DNA from: Zoroaster sp. YZ-2022
Lineage: Eukaryota; Echinodermata; Asteroidea; Forcipulatida; Zoroasteridae
Length of the DNA: 64,000 nucleotides
Direction: 5' to 3'
Assembly: GCA_029582265.1 (NCBI GenBank)
Contig: CM055820.1
Coordinates: forward strand, 18,000,485 to 18,064,484
The first letter of the stretch is position 1. Every line of letters starts with the position of its first letter. The notes beneath the pieces were generated by a model. It saw only the letters and a list, made by a program, of their open reading frames with translations. It made no database searches and was not told the DNA's origin. The position numbers and the translations under genes were made by a program. This document shows, one piece after another, positions 44,885 to 56,820 of the stretch.

Positions 44885-45840
44885 TTATTATACTTTCTTT
44901 CCCTCCAAACCCCATTGACTTAACATGTGACTTTTCTTAACGCCAAATGTCCTTCTTTGAATCATCATAACTATATAAATCATATATCATATGGAAGCTT
45001 ATGTCTTGACTTAGATTCTGAATTAATTTGACTAGGATTCTTAATTAATTGAGACAATTACAAGCACGTGAATATTTAATTAGGCAATCTTGTGGACAGC
45101 ATATCTCAAGAAGTATACACCCGTTCATCAAACTTTTTTCAGTTATACATTTGTGGGGTACTGTAGATGTGCCTATTGGCCTAGAATGTCTTGTGACGTC
45201 ATCATGACATCATTTATAGCGCATTTTGTATCTGTGTACAAAACACATGGACTATGTGACCAAGTCACGTCATTATTCGTCATTATTCTCCTATATCTTT
45301 GTACAGAATACACACGCAGATATGACATTCGACTTGTTACCGAGTCTAATTAAACGACGATGTCTGAACGCAATAATAATACATAGCTCCCTATAGACAG
45401 TACAGACGTTGTGTAGTTATTGCATTCCTCAGTAAATGACATGAAAGCAGAGTGCGTCCGATTCCTTTCATTTTGATAATTACAATGTGTCCATTACATT
45501 GGCGACGAGGATGATAAGCTGATTTGAACTGTAACCGGTGAGCATTCTTTTCATATGATAGCATACATTTCTAGCAAAACGGAAAATAGTAAAAGAGGGC
45601 CGGACATTTTCGTAACGTTAAGTCCCATTGTAAGTCCAGCAATATACACATCGTTAGGTTAACCAGTAGCAATATATCGGAACAACCAGTAGTAGTGACT
45701 GTCGACCGTAACTGAAACAAGGACTTTGAAAACTGAACCATTCACTAACTCCGACGATCAGATATCAACCGGGAAGGCTTGGGAAGATTGGTTATAGGGA
45801 ATTGAGCATGAATTCCGCTATTTTCGAATTACTATTACTA
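44885..45840 (+). mobile_element. LTR-like sequence with gag-leader fragment, copy 1
   Basis: Collinear with copies at 47566, 51602, 54198 and 58465. The LTR-like part ends gtgtccattaca at 45498 and is followed at once by ttggcgacgaggatga, a sequence that follows the LTR in many Ty3/gypsy elements. About 250 bp later a frame reads TLKTEPFTNSDDQISTGKAW, then EDWL, a TAG stop (45795), then GIEHEFRYFRIT. This looks like the start of a gypsy-type gag. Nothing downstream resembles protease, RT or integrase, so it is a fragment or a non-autonomous derivative. Confidence 0.6.
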
Positions 45841-47505
45841 AACCGTATTTTGCGTATTACTGGTTGCATAAACTTATCTAAGTCGTGCTTGTTCCAGAAA
45901 TAAAAATTATAGTGAAATTGTATGATTTACTGGAAAGTTAGTGCTTGTGAAAGTGGAAAAAGTTGTTTATAACCACTGATTTTACTAGATACAAATAGTA
46001 AGAGATTTACATGACCTCAATTTTTTTTCACAAACATCTGTGATTTTATTGTTCTATGCTGTCAACAAGCTGTTGTCTGTGGAAACCAAAATATATGAAT
46101 GCTTTGCATTTGCAATGATTTTTTTAAAGAAATACTGATCCTCAAATTGGACACATTCCTTATAGACGAAGCGAACGAAGACTACTTAATTCGTTGGTGT
46201 TTATTTCGACGGTAGTGGAAAATTATTGAGAAAATGAAACATTAATATCATGGTTATGAAAAGAAATCTTTTATTTGACAAAATGTTAACAGTAATTTTA
46301 CACATTTCAAAGTTTTAAAGTACTTTTTGCTAGAAATTTAACCACCTTCCATTTTATTTGTCTTTCAAGAATATTGATTAAAAGTTTTGAGAGCTTCTCC
46401 AAATTATACCATTTTATTTTAAAAATCGAAAACAATATTTTTATTTTCAAGTTTAAAAACAATTTTACAACCATCTGGAAGAAGATGAAACATGATTTCA
46501 ACTGTTTTTCTTCTTGGGTACATTTTCTGTGGCCCCATCAACTTTAACAGTTTGGGGTGAGTCATTATACCAACATCAATTTTCTGATGACCACAATTCT
46601 GTGCGTCTAAAAAAAACGGCACTCAAGACGTCCACGCGTATGATCATGCTTTGAAATTCAGCATTTTACAAGAGAATCATTCACTGAAACAAACTGAAAC
46701 ACCAATTAACTGCTAATTTTTTCAACAGTTACAGAGAAATAAATACATAAAACAATCAGAAGATCATTTCATTATTGTTTGTTTCTGTTCATTTTACAGT
46801 TATCCTTCAAATTACAATGTGTTGTCTCCTAGGCCATCCTAACAAGGTAAGCATGTGTTCCTTATATAAAAGATGTACTTATTTATGGCAATTTTCTATG
46901 GAAATTTAACAGTTTAAAGGGTAATGATTCAGCTGAATGTTACATAAAAAACAATGACATTGTTTTATTTGATTTCTTGCCATGGATAAGGCTTCTTAAT
47001 ACATGCTTATTTCATTAGACCCAGAATCCACGTCAACGTTAATCAACAATTCATATCTTCTGAACCACATGCCAGAAATTGATAATCATTGTGGCATATT
47101 CTCGAATTTTATCCGCGTTATAGTTCATCAAAAGAATGACCCCATATTGACCTCTACTTCCGGTTCAACAGGTAGTCTGAATAAAAATCAATATTTTAGG
47201 GTACAAAAACGATGTAATTAAGATTTTTCTGAAGTTTGTGCGTCAGATATCAAATATGAGGTCCAAAGTCTTAAAAAATATAGATTCACTCACGTATAGC
47301 GCCCTCAAGTGACCGGTTTTAAAAGTGCATAACCAGTGTTCTCAGCGAAGAGATCGTGAGTCTTAATAGATTGACTTTGTGTATCATAAGTGTCAAGATC
47401 AGGGTTAGGCCTACAACTTAGGTTGAAGGTCGCATCATAACAATCATAATCCAACAACTGAACAGCCTTGTGTTCGTCCATATAGGACAAACACTAAATG
47501 TCTAG
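45841..47505 (+). repeat. Repeat unit A, downstream part (paired with 52561-54190)
   Basis: Nearly identical to 52561-54190 throughout, offset by about 6.7 kb, with small indels. It includes the 47-nt exon-like segment, a tacttccggttcaacaggta hairpin near 47155, the gcgccctcaagtgaccggtt block and the ttcgtccatataggacaaac hairpin near 47472. Open frames in it are short and identical in both copies because the DNA is. Confidence 0.85.
46800..46846 (+). repeat. 47-nt exon-like segment, copy 2
   Basis: Same as 31427-31473, with cattttacag before and gtaagc after. It is embedded in repeat unit A. Confidence 0.7.
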
Positions 47506-47507
47506 TT

Positions 47508-47535
47508 GGCTGTTCCCGAGATACTCGGAACAGCC
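47508..47535 (+). repeat. Single ggctgttcc hairpin
   Basis: ggctgttcccgag-atac-tcggaacagcc, then the same tttgtttctgtcgag and T-rich run as at 44654. It marks the junction between unit A and the next LTR-like copy. Confidence 0.85.
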
Positions 47536-47565
47536 TTTGTTTCTGTCGAGATTTTTATTTTTTTT

Positions 47566-48540
47566 TATTATTATTATACTTTCTTTATCCCCAAACCCCA
47601 TTGACTTAACGTGTGACTTTTCTTAACGCCAAATGTCCTTCTTTGAATCATCACAAGTATATAAATCATATACCATATGAAAGCTTATGTCTTGACTTAG
47701 ATTCTAAATTAATTTGACTAGGATTCTTAATTAATTGAGACAATTACAAGCACGTGAATATTTAATTAGGCAATCTTGTGGACAGCATATCTCAAGAAGT
47801 ATACACCCGTTCATCAAACTTTTTTCAGTTATACATTTGTGGGGTACTGTAGATGTGCCTATTGGCCTAGAATGTCTTGTGACGTCATCATGACATCATT
47901 TATAGCGCGTTTTGTATCCGTGTACAAAACACATGGACTATGTGACCAAGTCACGTCATTATTCGTCATTATTCTCCTATATCTTTGTACAGAATACACA
48001 CGCAGATATGACATTCGACTTGTTACCGAGTCTAATTAAACGACGATGTCTGAACGCAATAATAATACATAGCTCCCTATAGACAGTACACACGTTGTGT
48101 AGTTATTGCATTCCTCAGTAAATGACATGAAAGCAGAGTGCGTCCGATTCCTTTCATTTTGATAATTACAATGTGTCCATTACATTGGCGACGAGGATGA
48201 TAAGCTGATTTGAACTGTAACCGGTGAGCATTCTTTTCATATGATAGCATACATTTCTAGCAAAACGGAAAATAGTAAAAGAGGGCCGGACATTTTCGTA
48301 ACGTTAAGTCCCATTGTAAGTCCAGCAATATACACATCGTTAGGTTAACCAGTAGCAATATATCGGAACAACCAGTAGCAGTGACTGTCGACCGTAACTG
48401 AAACAAGGACTTTGAAAACTGAATCATTCACTAACTCCGACGATCAGATATCAACCGGGAATGCTTGGGAAGATTGGTTATAGGGAATTGAGCATGAATT
48501 CCGCTATTTTCGAATTACTAATAGTACTAAACCGTATTTT
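47566..48540 (+). mobile_element. LTR-like sequence with gag-leader fragment, copy 2
   Basis: Nearly identical to copy 1. The LTR-like part ends at 48184, followed by ttggcgacgagg. The gag-like frame carries the same TAG, at 48481-48483. Confidence 0.6.
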
Positions 48541-48793
48541 GTAATGTTTGTTTTCTCAAAAAATCTTCACTCAAGAGTAATTTCATTTGGGCAGAAACCT
48601 TGCGTGATCAACATAACCAAATTTAAAATTTCAAACAAACTCCTTTCAGCGTATAGCATTAAATGGAGAGCAGTGAGTACACATTTTCAAGTGTGAACAT
48701 ATCTACAAAAATAGCATTGTAATTTTATTTTAGGATACTCTATTATAATTTTAACATTGTAACAAGGAAGTGTGCTTTCTTTTTCATTTACAG
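48541..48793. other. Unique sequence, probable intron
   Basis: The similarity to other LTR-like copies ends here. The sequence runs to the acceptor tttttcatttacag. Confidence 0.4.
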
Positions 48794-48980
48794 ACTACAC
48801 CCCCAACTCCAAGAGACCCCCAGTCCCCACATCAGTCCACATCCTCGCCATGTGACTCCCCTATGTAGACAGAGTCCTCCGACAACGCTCCATTCCTAAC
48901 TGACGAGAGACGACAGCCGGCACCCAAGTTGCCAACACGACTATCCTCCAGGACGGCACTTGGCAGAGCGTGTTCGCTGG
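48794..48980 (+). CDS. Orphan gene, penultimate exon (contains one stop)
   Basis: 187 bp between catttacag and cgctgg|gttagt. One frame reads TTPPTPRDPQSPHQST, SSPCDSPM, a TAG stop, then TESSDNAPFLTDERRQPAP, LSSRTALGRACSLG. It is Pro/Ser-rich and unlike the repeats around it. The frame continues exactly across the next intron. I do not recognise the protein. The internal stop means decay, a sequence error, or that the true frame starts later. Confidence 0.4.
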
Positions 48981-49351
48981 GTTAGTAACAAACTGGGACT
49001 TCAGAAATTAATCGCACATGGTTAGTGAGGACAACGCCCAGCATATAACAGTAACCTAACAGGTAATTGGTGAAACCTTTTTGTTGCATGTATTTTGGTT
49101 TCTTGTCAGAAGTGACAATGAAAGAGAATGTTGTGTCATTTTCAAAGTTCTTCTCCTTTAAGTAACCCTCCATAAATTGTCATTGACTTGCGTGTCCACA
49201 GGTAAAACAAGCAAAAATTTGTCTGTGATCTTTTAAGTAAAAATTTGCGGATAAACATCTTTCTGGAAAATGTTTGTGGTACAATTTGTTCATTAAAAAC
49301 ATAATTTTCTTTATACTTAATCTGTTATTTTCCAATAATTTCTATTTGCAG

Positions 49352-49443
49352 GTTCAAACCTCCAGTCGTTGAAAAGTAGAAGCGATCTGACGAGCCAGGG
49401 ACTTCACAAGAAGACATACAGAAGATGGAAGTTGCTGCTTTAA
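49352..49443 (+). CDS. Orphan gene, last exon
   Basis: After ctatttgcag it completes the split glycine codon and reads SNLQSLKSRSDLTSQG, then LHKKTYRRWKLLL, and stops at 49441-49443. A polyadenylation hexamer follows about 70 bp later. Frame-consistent splicing, a clean stop and the hexamer make a real gene end plausible. Identity unknown. Confidence 0.4.
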
Positions 49444-49510
49444 GGGAAGCAAAGGGCTGAAAAAAACTTTACTAAATGAAAATAATTTCTAAGGATAATT
49501 GGCACATTTC

Positions 49511-49516
49511 AATAAA
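49511..49516 (+). promoter_or_regulatory. AATAAA polyadenylation signal (candidate)
   Basis: cattttcaataaagg-type context about 70 bp after the orphan gene stop codon. The motif alone is common in AT-rich DNA. Confidence 0.35.
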
Positions 49517-49933
49517 GGAGGAAGTATTTTTGTGATCTCTGTACAGGACATTGTGGTGTACAAGATACCTGTACAGTTTAATCTGATCACATCAGTGAAA
49601 AACTGGATTTACATCCGTTTGCAGTTTGAAAAAAAAAATCTTGAAATTTTACACTCTTCTTTATTAAATGTGCCAGTCCTAGAAATGTTTGGAAATAGTT
49701 TTTATCAAACTTAAATGTCTTACAGCAGAAAACAAGAGCATCAATGTTGTACTTTTTAATTTTATTTATTTTGCGATAGCATGTCAAATAACACTGGAAC
49801 CAACATCATCGGCATCTACCTTTTTCAATAACTCATAATGCACTCTCACTAAGCCCCATCTGATTTTTCAAAAATCAAATTTCTTATTTTCAGAAGTTAA
49901 TGCATATGCATAAAAACATGTTCTTGGGTACGA

Positions 49934-50140
49934 GAAGTATTGTGATGATCAGAGCAGACTTTCAACAGGGCATGGAATCATCATCCTTCATTTAAGATGA
50001 CTGCAAATTACTGGCTCATTTATGCAGCAGAAACGGTAATATGACCTTATCATGTTGGAAATTATTTCCAGTCACTGAGTTAATCCAAAATAAGCACTAC
50101 GATTCCATGTCCTGTTGATCATAACGATAACATGCTTTTA
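49934..50140. mobile_element. Palindromic MITE
   Basis: tgatgatcagagcagacttt, caacagggcatggaatca, ttatttccagtcactgagtt and gattccatgtcctgttgatc. Diverged copy of the abundant family. Confidence 0.75.
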
Positions 50141-50690
50141 TGTTTTATTGTGGAAGGAATTAGTCATAATCATATTCAAACACAATTACAGGGATTGCAG
50201 TCAAGACAGATTTCAAAACAATCATTTTAGACTTTCCAATTTATAGGTTTTCAAAGTAATGTGTGTTTAAAGTTATGGAAAAGTATATATTTGGAGAAGA
50301 TGTCATGATTGATCTGAGTTTCATGAATAAAGACTTTAACTCATGATTGTAAATGAAATAATCATTTCTGTTGTATTTATTTTGTAAATGGTCTCAGTCA
50401 AATTTAATTAGGAAGTCCCTTTAACTTAAATTAAACTTTTAGAGTTTAATATTATTTACATTTACTTATTATAAGTAACTATACAAATCACTCTCAAATT
50501 ATGAATTATTACTCAACAACTTTAACATCGATGGAATGAAAAATTCAACGTTTTAAGCACTATAAATTACCATGGCTACTGAAGTAAAGTAATTGAATAT
50601 TATTATAATTATTCATCATTTGGGGACTTTAACAATTTTTGGAGCAAGGATGAACTTTGAAAGCATTTGTGGGGTACTGTAAATGTGCCT
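50141..50690. other. Nothing recognised
   Basis: AT-rich unique sequence between the MITE and the shared B-type repeat. Confidence 0.45.
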
Positions 50691-51601
50691 TTTGGCCTCA
50701 CTTCTTTACCACAAGTTTTACATTCCCCAAAACCACCCAATTGTCAACTTTGATCAACTGTTCCTCAATTGAGCTATGCTTACACCAGCACGGCAACTTA
50801 AGCCCCTGTAGTGGCTGTCTTCTATAGCCTGTGCATTATCAGTCAACAATTCTTAATTTGGTAGTTGACAAATCTATTAAGACCTGTCCACCATAAAACT
50901 CATATAGCGCCCTCAAGTCACCGGTTTTAAAAGTGACAACCATTGTTCTTAGCGTTGCAAATTACAGTGTACAATGCAAAGGGCCGAAAATTTAACTTGA
51001 TTGTATTGGGTCAAACTACACACCAAATTGTACACTTAGTATGAAAAACTAAATTTCGTCATCGTGATGTCATCCGGTTTCCATTTACAGTTCATGAATA
51101 TTTCATTAGCAAATCCATTTTGAACCATAACTCAAGAAGTATACACTCGATACTTAAACTTTTTGCAGTTATAGACTTGATGAGTACTGTGTATGTGCGC
51201 TGTGGTATCGTGACCTCATAATGACCCCTACTTCCGGTTCAACAGGAAGTTTGAATAAAAATCAATATTTTAGGGTACAAAAACAATGTGATGAAGATTT
51301 TTTTAAGTTCGTGTGTAACATATCAACAGTGAGGTTCAAAATTACAAACAATATAGATTCACTGACGTCGCCACATATTATAGCGCCCTCAAGTGACATG
51401 GTTTAAAACTGGCTATATAAATCGTTGTTCTCAGCGAAGATCGTGAGTCTTAAATTAATATAGATTGACTTTGTGTATCATAAGTGTCAAGATCAGGGTT
51501 AGGCCTACAACTTAGGTTGAGGGGCGCATCATAACAATCATAATCCAACAACGGAACAGCTATGTGTTCGTCCATATAGGACAAACACTAAATGTCTAGT
51601 T
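50691..51601 (+). repeat. Repeat unit B end (paired with 57460-58465 and 61635-61860)
   Basis: Shared blocks include ccaattgtcaactttgatca, actgttcctcaattgagcta, cccctgtagtggctgtctt, ctcatatagcgccctcaag, aactcaagaagtatacactc, tacttccggttcaacaggaa and the ttcgtcc...ggac hairpin near 51568. The aactcaagaagtatacac segment is itself related to a block in the LTR-like copies, so the repeat families share ancestry. Confidence 0.8.
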
Positions 51602-52560
51602 TATTATTATACTTTCTTTCCCTCCAAACCCCATTGACTTAACATGTGACTTTTCTTAACGCCAAATGTCCTTCTTTGAATCATCATAACTATATAAATC
51701 ATATATCATATGGAAGCTTATGTCTTGACTTAGATTCTGAATTAATTTGACTAGGATTCTTAATTAATTGAGACAATTACAAGCACGTGAATATTTAATT
51801 AGGCAATCTTGTGGACAGCATATCTCAAGAAGTATACACCCGTTCATCAAACTTTTTTCAGTTATACATTTGTGGGGTACTGTAGATGTGCCTATTGGCC
51901 TAGAATGTCTTGTGACGTCATCATGACATCATTTATAGCGCGTTTTGTATCTGTGTACAAAACACATGGACTATGTGACCAAGTCACGTCATTATTCGTC
52001 ATTATTCTCCTATATCTTTGTACAGAATACACACGCAGATATGACATTCGACTTGTTACCGAGTCTAATTAAACGACGATGTCTGAACGCAATAATAATA
52101 CATAGCTCCCTATAGACAGTACAGACGTTGTGTAGTTATTGCATTCCTCAGTAAATGACATGAAAGCAGAGTGCGTCCGATTCCTTTCATTTTGATAATT
52201 ACAATGTGTCCATTACATTGGCGACGAGGATGATAAGCTGATTTGAACTGTAACCGGTGAGCATTCTTTTCATATGATAGCATACATTTCTAGCAAAACG
52301 GAAAATAGTAAAAGAGGGCCGGACATTTTCGTAACGTTAAGTCCCATTGTAAGTTCAGCAATATACACATCGTTAAGTTAACCAGTAGCAATATATCGGA
52401 ACAACCAGTAGCAGTGACTGTCGACCGTAACTGAAACAAGGACTTTGAAAACTGAACCATTCACTAACTCCGACGATCAGATATCAACCGGGAAGGTTTG
52501 GGAAGATTGGTTATAGGGAATTGAGCATGAATTCCGCTATTTTCGAATTACTATTACTAA
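51602..52560 (+). mobile_element. LTR-like sequence with gag-leader fragment, copy 3
   Basis: Nearly identical to copy 1. The LTR-like part ends at 52217 and the shared TAG is at 52514-52516. It lies about 6.7 kb downstream of copy 1. Confidence 0.6.
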
Positions 52561-54190
52561 ACCGTATTTTGCGTATTACTGGTTGCATAAACTTATCTAA
52601 GTCGTGCTTGTTCCAGAAATAAAAATTATAGTGAAATTGTATGATTTACTGGAAAGTTAGTGCTTGTGAAAGTGGAAAAAGTTGTTTATAACCACTGATT
52701 TTACTAGATACAAATAGTAAGAGATTTACATGACCTCAATTTTTTTTCACAAACATCTGTGATTTTATTGTTCTATGCCGTCAACAAGCTGTTGTGTGTG
52801 GAAACCAAAATATATGAATGCTTTGCATTTGCAATGATTTTTTTAAAGAAATACTGATCCTCAAATTGGACACATTCCTTATAGACGAAGCGAACGAAGA
52901 CTACTTAATTCGTTGGTGTTTATTTCGACGGTAGTGGAAAGTTATTGAGAAAATGAAACATTAATATCATGGTTATGAAAAGAAATCTTTTATTTGACAA
53001 AATGTTAACAGTAATTTTACACATTTCAAAGTTTTAAAGTACTTTTTGCAAGAAATTTAACCACCTTCCATTTTATTGGTCTTTCAAGAATATTGATTAA
53101 AAGTTTTGAGAGCTTCTCCAAATTATACCATTTTATTTTAAAAATCGAAAACAATATTTTTATTTTCAAGTTTAAAAACAATTTTACAACCATCTGGAAG
53201 AAGATGAAACATGATTTCAACTGTTTTTCTTCTTGGGTACATTTTCTGTGGCCCCATCAACTTTAACAATTTTCTGATGACCACAATTCTGTGCGTCTCA
53301 AAAAAACGGCACTCAAGACGTCCACGCGTATGATCATGCATTGAAATTCAGCATTTTACAAGAGAATCATTCACTGAAACAAACTGAAACACCAAACTGC
53401 TAATTTTTTCAACAGTTACAGAGAAATAAATACATAAAACAATCAGAAGATCATTTCATTATTGTTTGTTTCTGTTCATTTACAGTTATCCTTCAAATTA
53501 CAATGTGTTGTCTCCTAGGCCATCCTAACAAGGTAAGCATGTGTTCCTTACTGTATATAAAAGATGTACTTATTTATGGCAATTTTCTATGGAAATTTAA
53601 CAGTTTAAAGGGTAATGATTCAGCTGAATGTTACATAAAAAACAATGACATTGTTTTATTTGATTTCTTGCCATGGATAAGGCTTCTTAATACATGCTTA
53701 TTTCATTAGACCCAGAATCCACGTCAACATTAATCAACAATTCATATCTTCTGAACCACATGCCAGAAATTGATAATCATTGTGGCATATTCTCTAATTT
53801 TATCCGCGTTATAGTTCATCAAAAGAATGACCCCATATTGACCTCTACTTCCGGTTCAACAGGTAGTCTGAATAAAAATCAATATTTTAGGGTACAAAAA
53901 CGATGTAATTAAGATTTTTCTGAAGTTTGTGCGTCAGATATCAAATATGAGGTCCAAAGTCTTAAAAAATATAGATTCACTCACGTATAGCGCCCTCAAG
54001 TGACCGGTTTTAAAAGTGCATAACCAGTGTTCTCAGCGAAGAGATCGTGAGTCTTAATAGATTGACTTTGTGTATCATAAGTGTCAAGATCACGGTTAGG
54101 CCTACAACTTAGGTTGAGGGTCGCATCATAACAATCATAATCCAAAAACTGAACAGCCTTGTGTTCGTCCAAATAGGACAAACACTAAAT
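52561..54190 (+). repeat. Repeat unit A, second copy
   Basis: Partner of 45841-47505, ending in the gttcgtccaaataggac hairpin near 54157. It shares the same exon-like segment, ttccggttcaacaggtagtc and gcgccctcaagtgaccggtt blocks in the same order. Confidence 0.85.
53486..53532 (+). repeat. 47-nt exon-like segment, copy 3
   Basis: Same sequence and splice-like borders as 31427-31473 and 46800-46846. Confidence 0.7.
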
Positions 54191-54197
54191 GTCTAGT

Positions 54198-55190
54198 TTA
54201 TTATACTTTCCGACCAAACCCCATTGCCTTAACACGTGCACTTTCTTCGCGGCAAATGGCCTTCTTAGCATTGTCAGAAAGAGTCAAATCATATACCATA
54301 TGGAAGCTAATGCCTTGACTTAGTTTCTAAATGTCATTAGACTAAAATTCTTAATTAATTAGCTTAGTTATAGTCACGTGAATATTTAATTAGGCAATCT
54401 TGTGTACAGCATATCTCAAGAAGTATACACCCGATCATCAAACTTTTTTTCAGTTATACATTTGTGGGGTACTGTAGATGTGCCTTTTGGCCTGCAATGT
54501 CTTGTGACGTCATCATGACATTTATAGCGCATTTTGTATCTGTGTACAAAACACATGCACTGAAAAAGTTGATGTGACCAAGTCGCTTTCTTATTCGGCA
54601 GTAATTCTCCATAATAAAAAATTATCTTTGTACATAATACACAAACAGATATGACGTGGGACTTGTTTGCGAGTCCAATTAATTACGATCTTTGTACGCA
54701 ATAATAATACATAGATGCCTCCACACACGTTGTGTACTGCATTCCTACATGTGTAAATGACATGAAATCAGAGTGCGTCCGATTCCTTTCAGTTTCATTT
54801 TGATAATTATAATGAGTCCATTACATTGGCGACGAGGATGAAAAGCTGATTTGAACTGTCACCGGTGAGCATTCTTTTTATATGATAGCATACATTTCTA
54901 GCACAAAGGAAAATTGTAAAAGAGGGCCGGACATTTTCGTAACGTTAAGTCCCATTGTTTTACGTACATGTAAGTGCAGCAATATACACATCGTTAGTTT
55001 AACCAGTAGCAATATGGCGGAACAACCACTAGCAAGTAGCAGTGACCGTCGTAAATGAAACAAGGACTTTGAAAACTGAACCATTCACTCACTACGACGA
55101 TCAGATATCAACCGGTAAGGCTTGGGGAGATTGGTTATAGGGAATTGAGCATGAATTCCGCTATTTTCGAATTACTAAACCGTATTTTGT
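54198..55190 (+). mobile_element. LTR-like sequence with gag-leader fragment, copy 4
   Basis: More diverged than copies 1-3 and closest to copy 5. The LTR-like part ends at 54825. It keeps an ATG (55014, MAEQPLAS) that copies 1-3 have lost. The gag-like frame is out of phase with that ATG by a single base and carries the shared TAG at 55138-55140. Confidence 0.55.
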
Positions 55191-55323
55191 AATTTTTGTT
55201 TTCTCAAAAAATCTTCAGTTTGTGCACAAATTAACGTTAAGTAGTAAAGTACCTATTTATTTGTATGCACGCATTGGGATAGTACTGACCATCAATCCCA
55301 TAAACAGAATTGGTGTAAAGATG

Positions 55324-55782
55324 TTAAAGGGACAGTATCGTCACGATCAGAGCAGACTTTCTACAAACAGGGCATGGAATCGGCATCCTAGTTTAAGATG
55401 AACACAGTGACTAAAAATTACTGTGAAAAGAACTGGGGGTACAACTCGACGTTTCGATCAGTATGCTCTGATCGTCCTCATTCTCCTGAGGACGATCAGA
55501 GCATACTGATCGAAACGTCGAGTTGTACCCCCAGTTCTTTTCAGAACTAATTACTACTCAATTGAGATTCCACATGGTGTCACCGCAATTAGTCTTACTT
55601 ATCATCCTCACCATGCAAAGCTACAAGTTTTACCTAAAAATTACTGGCTCATTTATGCAGCAGTAACACAAATATGAGTATGACCTCATTATGTGAGTAT
55701 TATTTTCAGTCACTGGGTTAAACTTGAAGTTGAACTCTGATTCCATGTCCTATTGATCGTGACGATAAGCCCACCTTCAAGC
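55324..55782. mobile_element. Palindromic MITE, split by a Penelope-like insertion
   Basis: Left part 55324-55423, right part 55634-55782. The homologous copy at 59588-59805 is uninterrupted. Confidence 0.85.
55424..55633 (+). mobile_element. Penelope-like insertion with 57-bp perfect hairpin
   Basis: A 57-bp arm (55424-55480) and its exact reverse complement (55487-55543) surround a 6-base loop, ttctcc. A 90-bp 3' part follows, ending gctacaagttttac. The 13-bp direct repeat ctaaaaattactg flanks it (55411-55423, 55634-55646) and is present once in the empty copy near 59665. An inverted 5' partial copy joined to a conserved 3' end fits the way Penelope-like elements insert. Confidence 0.8.
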
Positions 55783-55794
55783 AATAACTTTAAT

Positions 55795-55935
55795 TAGCTG
55801 TTACGACTACCTGTTAGTCACATACAAGAAACACAATAGTGCATCTTTCTACAAGGAACACATCATTACCTTGTTAAGATCGCCTTACAAACTTATATGA
55901 AGTCACAACACAATGTAATTTGAAGGATAACTGTA
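55795..55935 (-). repeat. Diverged exon-like block, reverse strand, copy 1
   Basis: The minus strand reads cagttatccttcaaattaca, ttgtgttgt, then tcttaacaag|gtaatg. It is related to the 47-nt segments but has a different middle. The twin copy is at 59815-59955. Confidence 0.6.
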
Positions 55936-56223
55936 CAATGAGTTCACTACCCACGCAAACTATTTCTTATAGCTCTGACATACACTTTGTCTTTCCTTTT
56001 AACACCAACCTTAACTTACGAAATTATGTATTTGGGTCTTTCCACACTAATGTACAAAAGTGTGACATTTTAGGAACATGGGACATTGATAATAAAATGA
56101 AGTACTTTTTCTCATAACTTTTTTCTGTGTACATTCCAAGTGCCTTGAGGATTGTGCTTTTCAAAAATTAAGACAACTTTCTAAGTAATTAAGTAATTAC
56201 AAGGGAATCTTCTTTAAGATATA

Positions 56224-56820
56224 CAGGGTGTCCCCATAAAAAGTATACCGAGATAAAAATTACTGTAATGGCAAAACTACTTTATATATGGGAAAGAGAA
56301 ATATATCTCTAGAAAGGGCAGAATGTCCTCTTTGCAATGGTATACAGCTTGTGATGTTATTGACACAGATGAGTGAACAAATTAGACAGATGTTAAGGGT
56401 ACTGAAAGCAGGACTGTGACAAGTTTGCATATTTGAATAACAAATCTCAACCATGCAAGTGTGCAGAATACCAAATGCCTTTGTTTTTTCAACACATTCT
56501 TGAAAACAAGGAATGTACCTAAAACAATGTAATCTGCTTTGTTTTCGCTACTTACCTCAAAAGTTTAATGTGCAGGTTTTTTAAAATGCTTTTTGGACCT
56601 TTGTTATTCAAATATGCAAACTTGTCACAGTCCTGCTTTCAGTACCCTTAACATCTGTCTAATTTGTTCACTCATCTGTGTCAATAACATCACAAGCTGT
56701 ATACCATTGCAAAGAGGACATTCTGCCCTTTCTAGAGATATATTTGTCTTTCCCATATATAAAGTAGTTTTGCCATTACAGTAATGTTTATCTCGGTATA
56801 CTTTTTATGGGGACACCCTG
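56224..56820. mobile_element. Palindromic Tc1/mariner-type MITE (597 bp)
   Basis: The ends are cagggtgtccccataaaaag and cttttatggggacaccctg. TA flanks lie on both sides (56222-56223, 56821-56822). The arms are about 225 bp and highly alike, so the same 63-64-codon frame is readable on opposite strands of the two arms; this is not a gene. Unit copy E lacks the element (near 60227). Confidence 0.85.

Noticed and set aside
44611..44940. Frames reading RETRNSLCFCRDF in tandem
   Set aside because: Translation of the tandem ggctgttcc hairpin units.
45090..45353. 87-codon frame repeated at 47776 and 51809
   Set aside because: Conserved only because the DNA repeats are near-identical. It is broken in the more diverged copies at 54.4 and 58.7 kb, so there is no sign of protein constraint.
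56260..56784. Identical 63-64-codon frames on opposite strands
   Set aside because: They are the two arms of one palindromic MITE.
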